Assembly (NCBI GenBank): GCA_036172665.1
Contig: CM069875.1
Location: 22,165,806 to 22,229,805, forward strand
DNA: 64,000 nt
Reading direction: 5' to 3'
Source of the DNA: Prosopocoilus inquinatus
Taxonomy: Eukaryota > Arthropoda > Insecta > Coleoptera > Lucanidae
Position 1 is the stretch's first letter. Each line of letters begins with the position of its first letter. Below, piece by piece: positions 23,560 through 35,427 of this stretch. Under the pieces are notes generated by a model. It was given only the letters and a program-made list of their open reading frames with translations, was not told the DNA's origin and searched no databases. Position numbers and translations under genes: made by a program.

Positions 23560-24440
23560 ACAATTTGCGATCGGCACAGAATCTTTTGAAATTGTGACTG
23601 ATTTTTCACGTTTTATTTTTTTTATACTTTTATATTTTAAATTTTCCCAAAGTGTTTTGTAAACTAAATTTTACGTTTTTCCATTATACTGGGTGTCTCA
23701 TAGCCTACGGAGGAGACTAAAAGGATAGCTAGGGATATCAAATTTAAGATTTTTTCTTAATAAATTTTTGGTAAAAAAGCAATAACTAAAAAGTTACAAG
23801 ACCTTAAAGTGAAATTAATTAACAAGCAAAAGTTACTCCCTGTAGTAATATCTTACGTTTTAAAATCAAATTTGAGGCATTTATGAGTTAATTGAACATT
23901 GCTTTACAATAAACAACTATTCTAAAAAATGTAGTCACGTTAAAGTAACGGCTATTTCATTTTTTCTTTTAATGCCCAAAAACGGGTTTTCATCTCGTTA
24001 TGCACCGCCTACTAGTTAAAAACAAAACTAGGAAACAGATTAATATAGACATTTTATGAATGGAGATTTTGATAAATTTAGAGTTTATTTAATACTAAAA
24101 TAATATTGTGAAATAATTTTGATTAATTAAGAAAGTTAAACTGCTGTAACTTTCTTATTACTGGATTTTGGTCGAAAGTGAATTAAGAAAAAAGCTTTAT
24201 ATTGATGTCCTACAGCTGTCCTTTCAATCTCCTCCGTACGTTGTGAAACAGCCAGTATATTATTTTTAAAATTTGGACATCCAAGGAGACAGTCCAAGGA
24301 GAGCAAAAACCAAATAGAGACAGAAAAATATTTTCGACAATTCTGAATGTACAGGTAAAACGCCATTCGACCAACCGTGAAAAACAAATTGGAAAATCGA
24401 TTTCTGGCTTGTTTCATCAAACCAGATACTCTACGAACAA
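23560..24440. repeat. Dispersed repeat interrupted by a foldback element
   Basis: The sequences on either side of 23689-24255 (TGATTTTTCACGTTTT...GTAAACTAAATTTTACG on the left, TCCAAGGAGAGC...GAAAAACAAATTGGAAAATC on the right) occur side by side, without the insert, in inverse orientation at 26865-27085. The 26.9-kb copy therefore approximates the empty site. Confidence 0.65.
23689..24255. mobile_element. Foldback element at a TA site
   Basis: The ends CTGGGTGTCTCATAGCC and (reverse) CTGGCTGTTTCACAACG are inverted repeats of about 150 bp, sharing TACGGAGGAGA, flanked by TA on both sides. 567 bp, noncoding. A paralogous empty site near 26.98 kb supports the boundaries. Confidence 0.75.
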
Positions 24441-26864
24441 AGAAATTGAGATCCAAATTTGTACGGATTGCTTAAAAGAATTGGGGACAAAAGAGGATGA
24501 AAAGCCATACTTTCATCTTAAAACTAATTGTAAACTATTAGAATTAGTATTTATTAGACCAATTGCATTATGAAATTTTATGTAAATTTGACAGAAGAAA
24601 ATCAAAAATATGGATCATCGAAAATCGCGTTTACTTTTATGAGAGCCCCTCATTAAAATCAGACTCACTGTTTGCTTCGAATATCGAATATGTAAAGAAT
24701 TTGATAAAAAAATTAAAAAACTGTATGGAAATTATTATTCTTAGCCATTTTCAGGCAGTAATTATGAATAAAAATTATTTGTGGTAAGTGTATTAATTTG
24801 ATTAGCATGAAAACGAAAACTCCGAAATCTGTTCGTTTTGTTTTAATTTAAACTCACCTAGGAGTATTTTGCTAAGAATCCAATAGAATAGATTTAGTTC
24901 TAATATCTCATCGGAAAACAGTACGACATTGTAAAAATCAAACAGATCAATCTTACTTTGACCACACTCACCGAGATAATGGGACAGAAAGAGCGCATAT
25001 ATCAAAAATTGACAAATTTTTCGTGAGATATCCGATCGTTTTTTGGTCATCGAGGTGCATTTACGACGATTTACTGCTTCCCGAAGGAGATAGAAACTGT
25101 TTTTTTTTTTATTTCCTACTTGTTCTTAAATTTATCGGTTTTGTCGACCCTCTTTATATCTTTCGCACTTGTAATAGAATTTCTGAAAAAAAAAATAATA
25201 GACTACGTGAATCTAAGGAAAGCTTTCGAAATTGAGAATAAATACTAAGTGTAGCAATAAAATTACTGTGATCATTAAAATAGAATAATTTGAGATGTAT
25301 TAAAATTTATTGTCTGCGCTTCATCATTACAATCGACTTTTTGATAAATCAACAAAGAATGCGTATTACTTATGAAACATACAATAATTAAAAATAATTG
25401 TATAAATTGTCAAAATCATTATACTAACAAACAAAATGTAAGTAAGAATTCAATGTTTGTGTTATACATCTGGAAGACTACGAAGTCGTTAGGTAGAGTA
25501 ATATATTTTACGTATTTAAACGACGAATCCCTTTATTCCCGAAAGGCTTTGGTTGAAACATGTTTTGCGCAGAGCACAATGAAAGTAATTTAGAATAGTC
25601 CTGATTCATTTTATATCCAGCATCCTTAAACAATGCCCGGCGCTTAAAGAATAATTTGCTTCATTACAACGGGTCAGACAAAAAATTGTCTGACATGCAT
25701 GGAAAGTTCCCGTAAATGTTTCGTTCAACTCGCAAAATGTTATCTCGCGTTTCATCGCCAAGCGGAACGCGTTTTTATTCAGTATTATCGTTAATTGTGG
25801 AAGTTTTCCGCCGGCCGATTATCGGGCAGAACATGGAGCTCGAAGAATATGAATAAGAAATAAATCAGTGCGCGTTCCAAGTTCGCAGCACAATTACCGC
25901 TGGAAAAACTTCATAAAAACAGTCGTATCATCCGTCTAACTAACGACGACTCCCGAAAAAACTTTCCCCAACTTAAACTCGAGCATATTCTTCCGCGGTT
26001 TTTATCGAATTGCCACCGCCGAAATGCGATTCGGATGGCGCGCCCATAGCCTCTCCAATCTCATCAATCAGTGCGGTGCAAGGTGGAAGCCTTCCGTCTG
26101 AAAAATTAGCTCTTCCACCCTTCTATCGCATTGTTACCTTATCAATTCGACAGCTGAATTAAATTGCTTGAAAAATGTTCACTACGTATAAATGAATTAT
26201 ACACATTTGATACAATTCTAACTTGATATCCCAAAATAATGCGTGCGACAGGGAACATACTAGAAAAATAAAGAAACAAATATGGTCATTCCCACATGTT
26301 CAATGGAATCGAAGCGTGCCGTGCGATTAGCAATTATCACTATTCGGTGAACCAAATGGCATGCATTCGCATACTTCGTAATTTGATATGAAATAATTCC
26401 TCTAATTAAACAGAAAGGCCCCAAGTACTGTTACGGACTCATGTCGTTTTAACAAACACCACGTATTTCGTAACTGAAATTTACTTTTACCGGTCCCGAC
26501 TGCTCCTGTATTTATCCCTATCCATCGTTTTTTGTTGGTATCTTATAAAATTTTCTATTTTTCCGAGCCTTTCTCTTTCTAAGTAGTACTTAATTCAGAT
26601 ACTACATGTTCCATTATTTGTACTGAATGATTTTCTGGCCTTATTTCAATGGATTCACATTTTTGCAAAAGCATTTCCATTTATTTTTTTGTCACTGATC
26701 GGACATGTTCGACCATCTTTCAGTGCCGGAACCTTTATTTCACATTTTGGTAAGGTAAACCTGAGGCGACCGTGGTCTATCGCGCAACTTATGTGAACAA
26801 TATACATATAAAGCTATACATTCTTACTGGAAAATGTTAGCTACCCTTGCAGGCTCGTAAGATC
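24441..26864. other. Intronic sequence with one GC-richer unique block
   Basis: No gene recognised. The block at about 25630-26110 is less AT-rich and nonrepetitive and could be a conserved regulatory element; this is a composition-based suggestion. Confidence 0.3.
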
Positions 26865-27085
26865 GATTTAGCCAAAAAGCCAGAAATAGATTTTCCAATT
26901 TGTTTTTCACGGTTCGAATTTCGCCCTCTTCTTTCTCTGCTCTCCTTGGACGTCAAAATGGAAACTTAATTAAATAAATAAAAATATATTAAAAAAAATA
27001 ACGTAAAATTTAGTTTACAAAATTCTTTCGAAATTTAAAATAGAAAAATTTTAAAAAATAAAAAACGTGAAAAATCAGTTTATAA
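26865..27085. repeat. Dispersed repeat, uninterrupted copy (paralogous empty site)
   Basis: In reverse orientation it aligns to both flanks of the foldback at 23689-24255, with only a short AT-rich stretch at the insertion point. Confidence 0.65.
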
Positions 27086-27379
27086 TTAAAAAAAAAATAT
27101 TCAAAATCGTAAAATTTAATTCCGATACAATTACGTTAAAAATAGTTATTTGTATCATTATGCCAGAAACGGTGATTTTGCAAGTTAGAGCACTTGTAAA
27201 GTAGTTTCTGATCGTTTGATACACATTGTTTTTGGTCCGACCTATTTTAAATTGTCTCAAAAAGTTTTAAAAAAAATCAAATAGTTTGCGCTCGGGAAGT
27301 ATGTATTCAGGTTGGCAACACAACGTCCAACCCAGATTTCGAATTGCAGTGAATATTTGGATCTAACCTAAAAAATAAA

Positions 27380-27582
27380 TAGATAAAACAGAGACATCCT
27401 ATGATCGCTTTTTAACCTGACATTGTAGTAGGATAGAAAAGTTGAAGCGGGTTTGTAATAAGTTTACCCCATGCAAGGCGACCATGCTTGCTATCGAAGC
27501 ATAATTAAAGTTTTAAAAAATTTTGTTGCAAATCGTTTTTGAGCGAAAACCTCGAGCATCCTCTGTACAGCTGTTTCATTTT
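27380..27582 (-). mobile_element. Hammerhead-family retroposon copy, 5'-truncated, 12-bp target-site duplication
   Basis: Perfect 12-bp direct repeats CTAAAAAATAAA flank it (27368-27379 and 27583-27594). Sense is minus; the copy ends at the family 3' end (TTTTATCTA here). Its 5' end lies inside the ribozyme, just before the GAAA box (about 27550-27578 keeps GAAA, CAGCTGTA and the stem I 3' strand). The CTGANGA box and stem II are missing, so it cannot cleave. Confidence 0.85.
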
Positions 27583-28105
27583 CTAAAAAATAAAGAAATT
27601 TAACTTTGCGAGTCATACTCACGTTCGATGAAACAAGCCGCAACGTAATATACAGGCTGTCCACCGAGTGCCGCGGTCTTCCCTACCGTTTAAAGTATAC
27701 AATATTAAATGGAACACACATATATTTTTTCATATTTTGAAAGTGCGCATAACGAGTAGGTAATAACCAAAAAGTTTTATTTAAGAGTTTTTAAGATATT
27801 AATGAGAGTGTTTAAAAATTGCTCTACTTTGAGCTCTTATAGTTTGATCATTTATTTACATTTCATCGTGAATTTTTGTAGGTGGACAATACAATATCTC
27901 ATATTTAGAAATTTCACAATAGCTTTAATCTATTAGTTATTATGTGTACAGAGTGTTGAGTTTTGAAAAAGTTAATTTTCCTCAAAATTTTCGAATAGAA
28001 CACCCGGTATATCTAAGCTCTTGTGAAACACTGCCTTAATGAGCTTTCATAAAACGCCAAATGTTTTTGTTCAAACTGAACAAATCGCGAAACAGCAATT
28101 AGTCA

Positions 28106-28107
<2 letters not shown>

Positions 28108-28148
<41 letters not shown>

Positions 28149-28150
28149 GT
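28108..28150. repeat. (TTA)n microsatellite
   Basis: Uninterrupted ATT/TTA trinucleotide run of about 40 bp. Confidence 0.9.
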
Positions 28151-28432
28151 ATTACAATATTGACATTTTTTAGCCTTTTCGACCGGTCCTTCTGTTTTAT
28201 TTTGTTGATAAACTAACAAATATTAGTTAATTTAATTAATAAATTAGAAAATGGGAGAATACAATGAACAAATTAAGAATGACAAGGAACTATTGTATCT
28301 AGAAAATTTATATTAAATATTCAAATTGCTTTTCAGCTTCTTGTAAATACTTCTTACTTCTTGTAATCTTGACGCCAAACGACAGTTTTGGTTGCTTTCT
28401 CCTATTAGGTGTGTCACATCAAATAACCATTA

Positions 28433-28474
28433 TTAAAATCCATTTTGTTAACACAACATGGATTTTAATAACGA
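28433..28474. repeat. Perfect 14-bp hairpin
   Basis: TTATTAAAATCCAT and its exact complement are separated by 14 bp in the core of the large foldback element. Confidence 0.7.
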
Positions 28475-29614
28475 AAAAGAAGTACAAATTTCTAAAAGCA
28501 ATGTGTCAGTAATCTAAACAATTGTTCTGTCAATTAATAATTCATGGGAACTATTTTCCTATTTTCTAGCCAACGGCAACCTAATTTTAAATTTAATTTT
28601 TTTGAATTATTTTAATAAAGTTATTAAAATATTTTCAAAGCAAAGGAAAATAGGAATTAGTTTAATAAGAACATATTCAATTACTTTGAACACAAAATAA
28701 AACATAGTCAATTGATTTATCATCTAACTGCAACAGAAAAACCGGACAGAAAGGCTAAATAACGTTAATATTGAAAGAAAAAAAATTTCATTGCTGTCTC
28801 GTGATTTCCTCAGTATAAACAAAAACATTTGACGTTTTGTGAAAGCTTATTAAAACAGTGTTTCACAAGAGTTTAGACATACAGGGTGTTCCATTTGAAA
28901 ATTTTGAGGAGAATTAGATTTTGCAAAACTCAACGCCCTGTACACATAATAACTAATAGATTGAATCTGTTGTGAAATTTCTGTAGAAGAGGTATTGTAT
29001 CGATTACCTACAAAAATTCGCGATCAAAGTAGAGCAATTTTTTACACGTAATCATTAATATGTTACAAACTCTTAAATAGAACTTTAAAAATTTAGAAAA
29101 TTTTAGTTATTACCTACTTGTTATGCGTACTTTCGAAATATGTAAAAATATACGGGTGTTCCATTTAAAAAAATATAATTTTGGTATCGCTCTCAGTTAC
29201 TGAACACTCTATATAGCCAAAAATTATTTTAGAAAATAGAGCTGACTAAATTACATCTCAGCTATCTTGTGTACTTTAGACGGCAGAGAAGACCTCGGCA
29301 CTCGGTGGACAACTTGTATACATAAGTTTTCAGCTAAACTTAACATGAAGTTAAAAAAATTATTCAATAAATCAAATATTTACTGGAAATTAAACCTCTT
29401 GTCATTTAAGAAATGTCAACCACAGATGTAAATATTACCAACATTTGGTAATTTTTTTGATGGCCTTCACCTGCAATAGAGCTGTTTCTGGACGATTTGG
29501 ACGAATGTAATATCAACAGGACCAAAAAATTAATTTGTAATAACAACAATTTCTCGGAGAAATGAAATGAAATTTATTAAAATATTAGCTAAAATTTTAC
29601 AAATAATCCAAAAT

Positions 29615-30310
29615 TAATTCAATTTAACAAAATAATTAAATATTAATGGAATTACAGCGTTAAATAAAACAAAACGAAACTAATTGTTCGGAAGAGAGAA
29701 GGCGAGGATTCGGTATGAAATCAAAAAAATAAAAATAAAATAAAGCTTGTGTTAAAAAAATACCTTTATGCGTAAACTGAATTATTCTGTAAACTCACTC
29801 ACCAGCGTTAAGTTTTCGAAACACAATTAAATAAAATAAAAAAATTATTTGTTTACGATTAAATTGATAATTAAAAAAAACACACGTGAAGTATAATAGA
29901 AGTAACTTCTTCGCGAAATTAAGTTCAAACTGAGGAAAACTGACTGATTAAAACATTTTAACAAAAATAAATTTCAGAGGGAAGGAAAGAAGGAGCGGTA
30001 CGCGTACTTTTAGCTTAAGTCAAGAAGAAAAGCTGCACCAGAATTCGTAATCCCAGCCTCTGCCATCCTTTTTACGGATTATCCTCCCACATAAGTGGGG
30101 CATTAGGAGTAGTCTTTGTTATTAGATTTCATATTGCAGTTTCCGCAATCTCCGTTGCAGAAGAACGCTGTACAAAGCACCATGCGCAACAAAATGTTTC
30201 AGAAGCGCTCCACGTTGCCAGCTAACCTTGACCCAATTATAATTACATGTTATGAATCATTATAATGTTAGAAGTAATTTAATCGCAACATTTAATTTTT
30301 CCATTAATTT
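29615..30310. repeat. Dispersed ~600-bp repeat, copy 2
   Basis: Shares ordered segments with 18505-19110 (see that entry), ending at AGTAATTTAATCGCAACATTTA. It abuts the 3' side of the minus-strand LINE remnant. Confidence 0.5.
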
Positions 30311-32130
30311 TTACAGTTTACTATTTTTCTCCATCCTTCTCTGTCAGTTATTTATGCTCTCCAGTGCTGAGTCTCTATTCTGCGTAGGTCTTCTATCAAC
30401 TGATCTTCCTGTCTTATGCAGGGCCTGCTTCTTACGCTGCTTTCGGTCGGTTTCCAGTTCACGATAACCTGGATTTATGCTTTTTAATCCTTTTTACAGA
30501 TATACCCTTTCCACCTTATCGGTTGTGCTTTTATATACCTCACTACTTCTTCTTTCTATATCAATTGTCTTATATCATGGTTCATTAGGTTGCGGAATTC
30601 TCCATTATCTTTCTTTGGACCGCGTATTTCTGACTACCTACCTTTCGAAAATGCTTAGTTTTCTCGTCTCTACTGGTTTCTGTTGCATACTATTGGCCTT
30701 ATAGCGGCTTTGGGATTGTATCCGTCAAACCCGATTAACGCTGCATTCCCAAAAAAGAAACACTAATTACATCTTCTATCATCTGATCGTCCTATCTTGT
30801 GCAGGGCCTACCCCGTGGTCTGCTCTCGATTGGTTTACAGTTCATGACGATCTGAGTTGTTGCTTCCTTATAGCAGATTTGTATATTTTTCATCTAAGTA
30901 TTATGTTTGATATTATTGTTCTTCAGTGGTATTTTGTAGGTGTGGTATATTTTATTTCCTGCTCGTATTGTGTTTGATATTTCCATATTTCTCGCATTAT
31001 TTTTGTTCAGCACTAACCTAGGTAGAAAATCTCGATTTCTTCACACTTTATTCATTTATTGCCTTTATTTTATTTTTAGTCTCCCTAACCTTAATGCATG
31101 TCATGTATTTTGTTTTCTTTTCATTGATGCGTTGCTATCTGTGCTTCTTTACATATTTTTGCCACTATTTCGTTTAGGCTTCTTTCATCCCTGGCTACTA
31201 CCGCGATGTCATGGGCGTAGGTTAGTAGCGGGACTGATTTGTTTCTTATGGTTCCTGATGCGCCAATTTCTTGGATTATTTCCACTAGCGTTGTTAATAG
31301 TAAGTCATCTCTCTGACTCCTTTATTTGTTTCAAAATTCTCTGTCCTTGCTTCTGTTGTTTTGGCTGTTACCTGTGCGTTGTCCGTGGTCATTTTAATCA
31401 GTCTTATAAGATTTGCAGGTATCTCCTTTCTCTCTGCGGCATTTATCAGTTTGTATCTTATCATGTTGTTAAATACTTGACTAAAGGCTATAAATAATAT
31501 GTGTAGATTGATGTCGTGCTTGTGACACTTCTCTGTTATTTGAGTCATGGTGTGTATTGCATCGGCAGTGGATCGATATCTCCTGAATCCCTATTGTCAA
31601 TATCTTACACATTATGTTCAGCATCATAATTCCTCTATAATTGTTACATTCCATTGATTCTCTTTTTTTAGTAACAGAACTGTGAGACCCTCTTTCCATT
31701 CTTTAGGCATTTCTTCCAATTTCCATATCCGTAGGACCAGTTCATATAGCCTACGTTGTAGCGTCTCCCCTCCAAGTTTGATGAGTTTGTTGTTTATCGC
31801 GTCGGGACCCGGTGCCTTGTTCGTTTTCACTTTTTTTTTTTATAACTTCCTTGAAATTCTCATATGAAGGATGGGCCAACATAGACACAGTAGACACAGA
31901 TTCTAATGTATCTATGTTTGCTGTGGTTTCATTTGTTGCGCTGACCATTGTCTGCTTCACCTGTGTATAATAGTTTCTTGAAATGCTTTTTCTCAATGCT
32001 TTTTCTCTTTATTGCATCTTTGCATAAATTTAGCTTGTAGCAGTTGTGTTTAATCTCAAACGATTCTGATTGAAGGATTAATCTCGCTTCGAAACCTTCT
32101 ACTTTAATTTTAATTTGGGCCAATCGATCC
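30310..32130 (-). pseudogene. Decayed non-LTR retrotransposon (reverse transcriptase and C-terminal region)
   Basis: Reading minus from 32130, a pre-RT linker (QIKIKVEGFEARL, CYKLNLCKDAI) leads to NKAPGPDAINNKLIKLGG (about 31800) and RMPKEW-like text. The block ECNNYRGIMMLN follows, then TQITEKCHKHDINLHILFI (about 31500) and NLIRLIKMT. The catalytic box at 31208-31219 reads YAHD instead of YADD. After it come a KKTKYM-type motif and, further down, GPKKDNGEFRNLMNH, RWKGYI and a final DREGWRKIV near 30330. Stops and frameshifts are everywhere. The clade is not certain (RTE-like or related). The 185-codon plus-strand frame at 30940-31497 is its antisense shadow. Confidence 0.85.
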
Positions 32131-32149
32131 GATATCCATTCTTGTTTAC

Positions 32150-32605
32150 GTAACTTGTTCGGATTGTTTTGGTAAGTCAGTTTTTTTTTCTCAATTGGTA
32201 CTTAAATACATGTGTTTGTTCGATCATTTTGGGCATGTTCCGTTTACCTTTAAACGACGTTTATTGTTTTCTCCCGTCGCGGTCCTTCGATTGGAGACAA
32301 TTAGCAAGACCTGGACAGCTGGCAAGTCCTGAAAAGTGATCAGGACCTGGGCAGGTCGCGATATCTGTATTGGTGACAGATCCTGTACCTATACTATTGG
32401 GGACTTAATCTGCCTCAGGTAATCCTCTGCCAGTAGGCGTCGCCCCACTGAAGGTTATACTTCGCCCACAGGCTCGACCCCGTCATCTACCATGACCGAG
32501 GGTTGATATAATCCCTAAAACTTCGTGCTTTATTGACTAGCTATATGTCAATTTTGAGGTAACCTCCATTTTTGTTGTTTCGGGATTGATGATTACATAT
32601 GATCA
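32150..32605. other. Unclassified GC-richer block next to the LINE remnant
   Basis: About 32270-32520 is unusually GC-rich for the window and may be the 5' part of the neighbouring minus-strand retrotransposon, but no domain could be read. Confidence 0.25.
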
Positions 32606-32619
32606 CTGAACTTAGTAAC

Positions 32620-32747
32620 TTTGACAGCAAGCACGGCCGCCTTGCATGGGGGACTTATTAGGAGCAAATCCCGCTTCAATTTGTCTATCCTACTGCAATG
32701 TCAGGTCAAAAAGCGATAATAAGATGTCGCTATTTTATCTGTTCATC
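32620..32747 (+). mobile_element. Hammerhead-family retroposon copy, strongly 5'-truncated, 12-bp target-site duplication
   Basis: Perfect 12-bp direct repeats GAACTTAGTAAC flank it (32608-32619 and 32748-32759). Only the 3' 128 bp of the unit is present, in plus orientation, ending TTTTATCTGTTCAT. The ribozyme is absent because of 5' truncation. Confidence 0.85.
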
Positions 32748-32854
32748 GAACTTAGTAACGTTCATAACCACTTCTGTGAGAATCAATTCACAATTTCCTA
32801 TTTTATTTAAATTTGTGAAGTTCACCAAAATTCTGTGTGTTCATTTAGAGAAAT

Positions 32855-33180
32855 TACAGTCTACACCATAACTGAACCCCCTTGACAGCTGACTCTAGGG
32901 CTAAAAGTACATTCAGCTAACCGTTCTCCTTGCCTTCGCCATATTCTTTCACGACCGTCTGGAGAAGGTTGACATAACCTGGACTCAGCTGTAAATAAAA
33001 TGCGTCCTTCGTCTTTACGATGCATTCGTTTATGTTGACATTCCGGACGTGATGAAGTCAATATCTGATTTCCACAACTGTAGCACGATGATTTCGCAAA
33101 CTTTGTAAGATGATAAAACGGTCATCATGGGCGTTAATTTTGAGTTGGGGATAAGTTCCAGGTCGTCTACTGTTACTTCC
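32855..33180 (-). pseudogene. Tc1-like transposase fragment
   Basis: Reading minus, an N-terminal DNA-binding piece (DDRFIILQSLRNHRATVVEI) is followed, after a stop and a deletion, by RILFTAESRLC, DGRERIWRRQGERLAEC and SPRVSCQGGSVMVW. The last three match the first-catalytic-Asp region of Tc1-type transposases, with the expected Asp in F-DES replaced by Ala. Both ends are missing. Confidence 0.8.
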
Positions 33181-34970
33181 GGTTTTTAAAAAGCATGTAA
33201 AAATACAGCGGACCATACTGTTGGATACTCCATATTGGCGGGCCGAATTCTTCCGTTTTAAAGTAATGCAACCATAGCAGAGCCGATGTTTCAGGATTTA
33301 CAGCCATAATTCTTGATACTAACGTAATACTGGACCCGACTTTACTCAAAATAATCAAAACAAAAGAATACTCTCTTACATCGATCTTGAAATATTCCTT
33401 AGAGAATGCATATTTCATTTTGTTATCCATGTGGAGTTTCCTTTAAGCCTTTCATCCAACTTAGCCACTGAAGTTTTAACTTACTCCACAAATGATGATT
33501 CATCTTGAAGAATAAATTCAGTCTGCAAGCTCTTAGACCTTTAGCAAATCATAAAACTTCTTCACTGATATCAAGATGGAAACAGTAGGGATACGATTAA
33601 CAGTCGCCATTATTTAAATAAAATAATCAGAGTTATCTGTTATTTAAGACCAATATGACATGATGTTAATTTTTGTTACAAACTAAGAGTAACAGGCTAC
33701 GAGTGTTTGTTGGTTGATTCGATATTTCTCTTTCAGTTTTAACAAATTTATACAAAAACTGTCACGTTATACGGACATGAAACGCATATGTAATTTGTGA
33801 CACGAAAAATATTACGTTTTTTAGTAACATCAAACTCATACAGAAAAAATATAACGAACAGTTTCAATGCTATAATAATTTGCATAGTTACAATAAATCC
33901 AGCAGAAGTGATAACAAGATTTATTCCATGCGTAAAATTTGACTGTTCTATCAATGAGGTACGAAATGCGTTTTTATACGCATCTGGTGGAATGAAAAAA
34001 CCACTTTTGATTTTTAACGAACTAAAAGGGAAATTAAAATCACGCTTTACCAACGCAGAGAGTAACAAATTGTCGTGTCACGCATTAAAAAACATTTTTT
34101 ATTCTTTTTGTGGGCCGGATATGACGTCCTATAGAATAAAAGTTTGAGTGAAAAGCACCACACTCCGGGATAAAAACGACGGACGTCGTTTGTTCCACTT
34201 AAAACCTAAGTTTGCATGCGCAAAGTTGCGACAATTTTGCATAACACAATTGTGCCTTTTTTTCCTGTTTTAGGTCCCCCACATCCCTATTCGCTTCAAA
34301 ATTCCGAGACTAATCTTGCAGCAATTTAATTAATTAATAAACCGTGCTCCTTGGGAAAACGCGATGGAAAATGTGAATTCCACTGTTGGGACAACTTGAT
34401 TCTTTGTTAATTAAACGAATTTAAGCGCGAATGTGAGATGGAATTTTAATTGGATCAACGGAATCGTCTCGTTTTTGGCAAAGTGATGAGAAGTAACTTG
34501 GCGTTTAACTTGATGCACGAAAGAACAAGTCGGGTTTGTCTGTACGTTATGATTAATGGATTATTCTCGTCGAAATTTATCACGTAAGCGCAACTATTAC
34601 GTCACAAATAATAATTCAACATGACTGATTGGAGCGAATAATTAAACCGTGCTACATCGAATCAAGTGACACATTTTGACTTAAATATATCAAATTAAAA
34701 TATGTTAATTTATGATAAATAAACTAAAATAATTTATCTTTCGAAGGAGAACATGACATTAAAATCAGTTTTAACAAGCAAAATTGAAATTCACTTTGGT
34801 TGCTTCTTTCAAAAATATTGTAATAGATATGTACTAAATTATCTTATTTAATTTTTTCATTATCTGAAATTTTAAATTAACAGAAATATAAAGTACGGAC
34901 GGTGCTCAAAAGATGATGAAAGAAAATCAGATTATAGAAATCTTTACCCCCGTTTCCACTTTCTCGCCCA
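33181..34970. other. Intronic sequence, one GC-richer unique block
   Basis: No gene recognised; the 116-codon plus frame at 33797-34147 has no known domain. The block at about 34290-34660 is nonrepetitive, less AT-rich and contains several TTAATTAA/ATTA motifs. Confidence 0.3.
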
Positions 34971-34987
34971 TTTACCAAATCCTTTTA

Positions 34988-35415
34988 AAAAAATTTTGTT
35001 GCAAATCGTTTTTGATTGCAGTGAAAACCTCGAGCAGCCTCTGTACAGCTGTTTCAGCCTTGTTTGGGGCTTCATCAGCAGAGACGTAGCTCGACATTCT
35101 CACTGCAAACCAAAAACGACTTGTCCAATTTATTCGCAATTGCGATCTAATAGTGATGAACAGATAAAACAGCGACACCCTACGATCGCTTTTTGACCTG
35201 ACATTGCAGACAAACTGTTTTGCAGTGAGAATGTTGAATTACGTCGCCGCTGATTTGCAACAATTTTTTTTCAAAAACTTCCATTATGCTTTGACAGTAA
35301 GCATGGCCGCCTTGCATGGGGGACTTATTAGAAGCAAATCCGCTTCAGTTGTTTGTCTATCCTGCTGCAATGTCAGGTCAAAAAGCGATCGTAGGGTGTC
35401 GCTGTTTTATCTGTT
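34988..35415 (+). mobile_element. Hammerhead-family retroposon copy with inverted 5' half and intact ribozyme, 12-bp target-site duplication
   Basis: Perfect 12-bp direct repeats CAAATCCTTTTA flank it (34976-34987 and 35416-35427). The right half (from about 35213) is sense plus and ends at the family 3' end TTTTATCTGTT. The left half is inverted and spans a monomer-monomer junction, showing that the template was at least a dimer or a circle read more than once. The left half carries a complete hammerhead; the ribozyme in the right half is mostly deleted (about 35225-35255). Confidence 0.85.
35028..35095 (-). ncRNA. Type I hammerhead ribozyme, full consensus core
   Basis: The minus strand reads stem I GTCTCTG, core CTGATGA, stem II AGCC/GGCT with 8-nt loop, core GAAA, minimal stem III CA-GC-TG, U16.1 and A17. 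Cleavage is expected between 35044 and 35043. The stem I 3' strand CAGAGGC is fully complementary with one G-U. The outer stem I helix TCGAGC/GCTCGA beyond the internal loop supports the loop-loop contact of natural hammerheads. It is antisense to the host intron, so it would not cut the host pre-mRNA. Confidence 0.85.
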
Positions 35416-35427
35416 CAAATCCTTTTA

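Larger units (their letters stand above)
27653..29316. mobile_element. Large foldback element with ~430-bp arms at a TA site
   Basis: The ends share TGTCCACCGAGTGCCG and are flanked by TA. The left arm (27653 to about 28080) and right arm (about 28810-29316) are imperfect reverse complements, both containing a GGTGTTC-type internal end motif (about 27998 and 28884). The right arm has about 110 extra bp near 29160-29270. The core holds a (TTA)n microsatellite (about 28110-28148) and a perfect hairpin at about 28431-28475. Noncoding. Confidence 0.75.

Noticed and set aside
24802..25235. Overlapping 70-82 codon frames on both strands
   Set aside because: AT-rich, low complexity and no domain.
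30940..31497. 185-codon hydrophobic open frame on the plus strand
   Set aside because: It is the exact antisense of the decayed LINE reverse transcriptase; the minus strand shows ordered RT motifs.
33797..34147. 116-codon plus-strand frame as a small gene
   Set aside because: No domain, no splice context, lies in the intron, and the opposite strand has a comparable frame; chance is likely.
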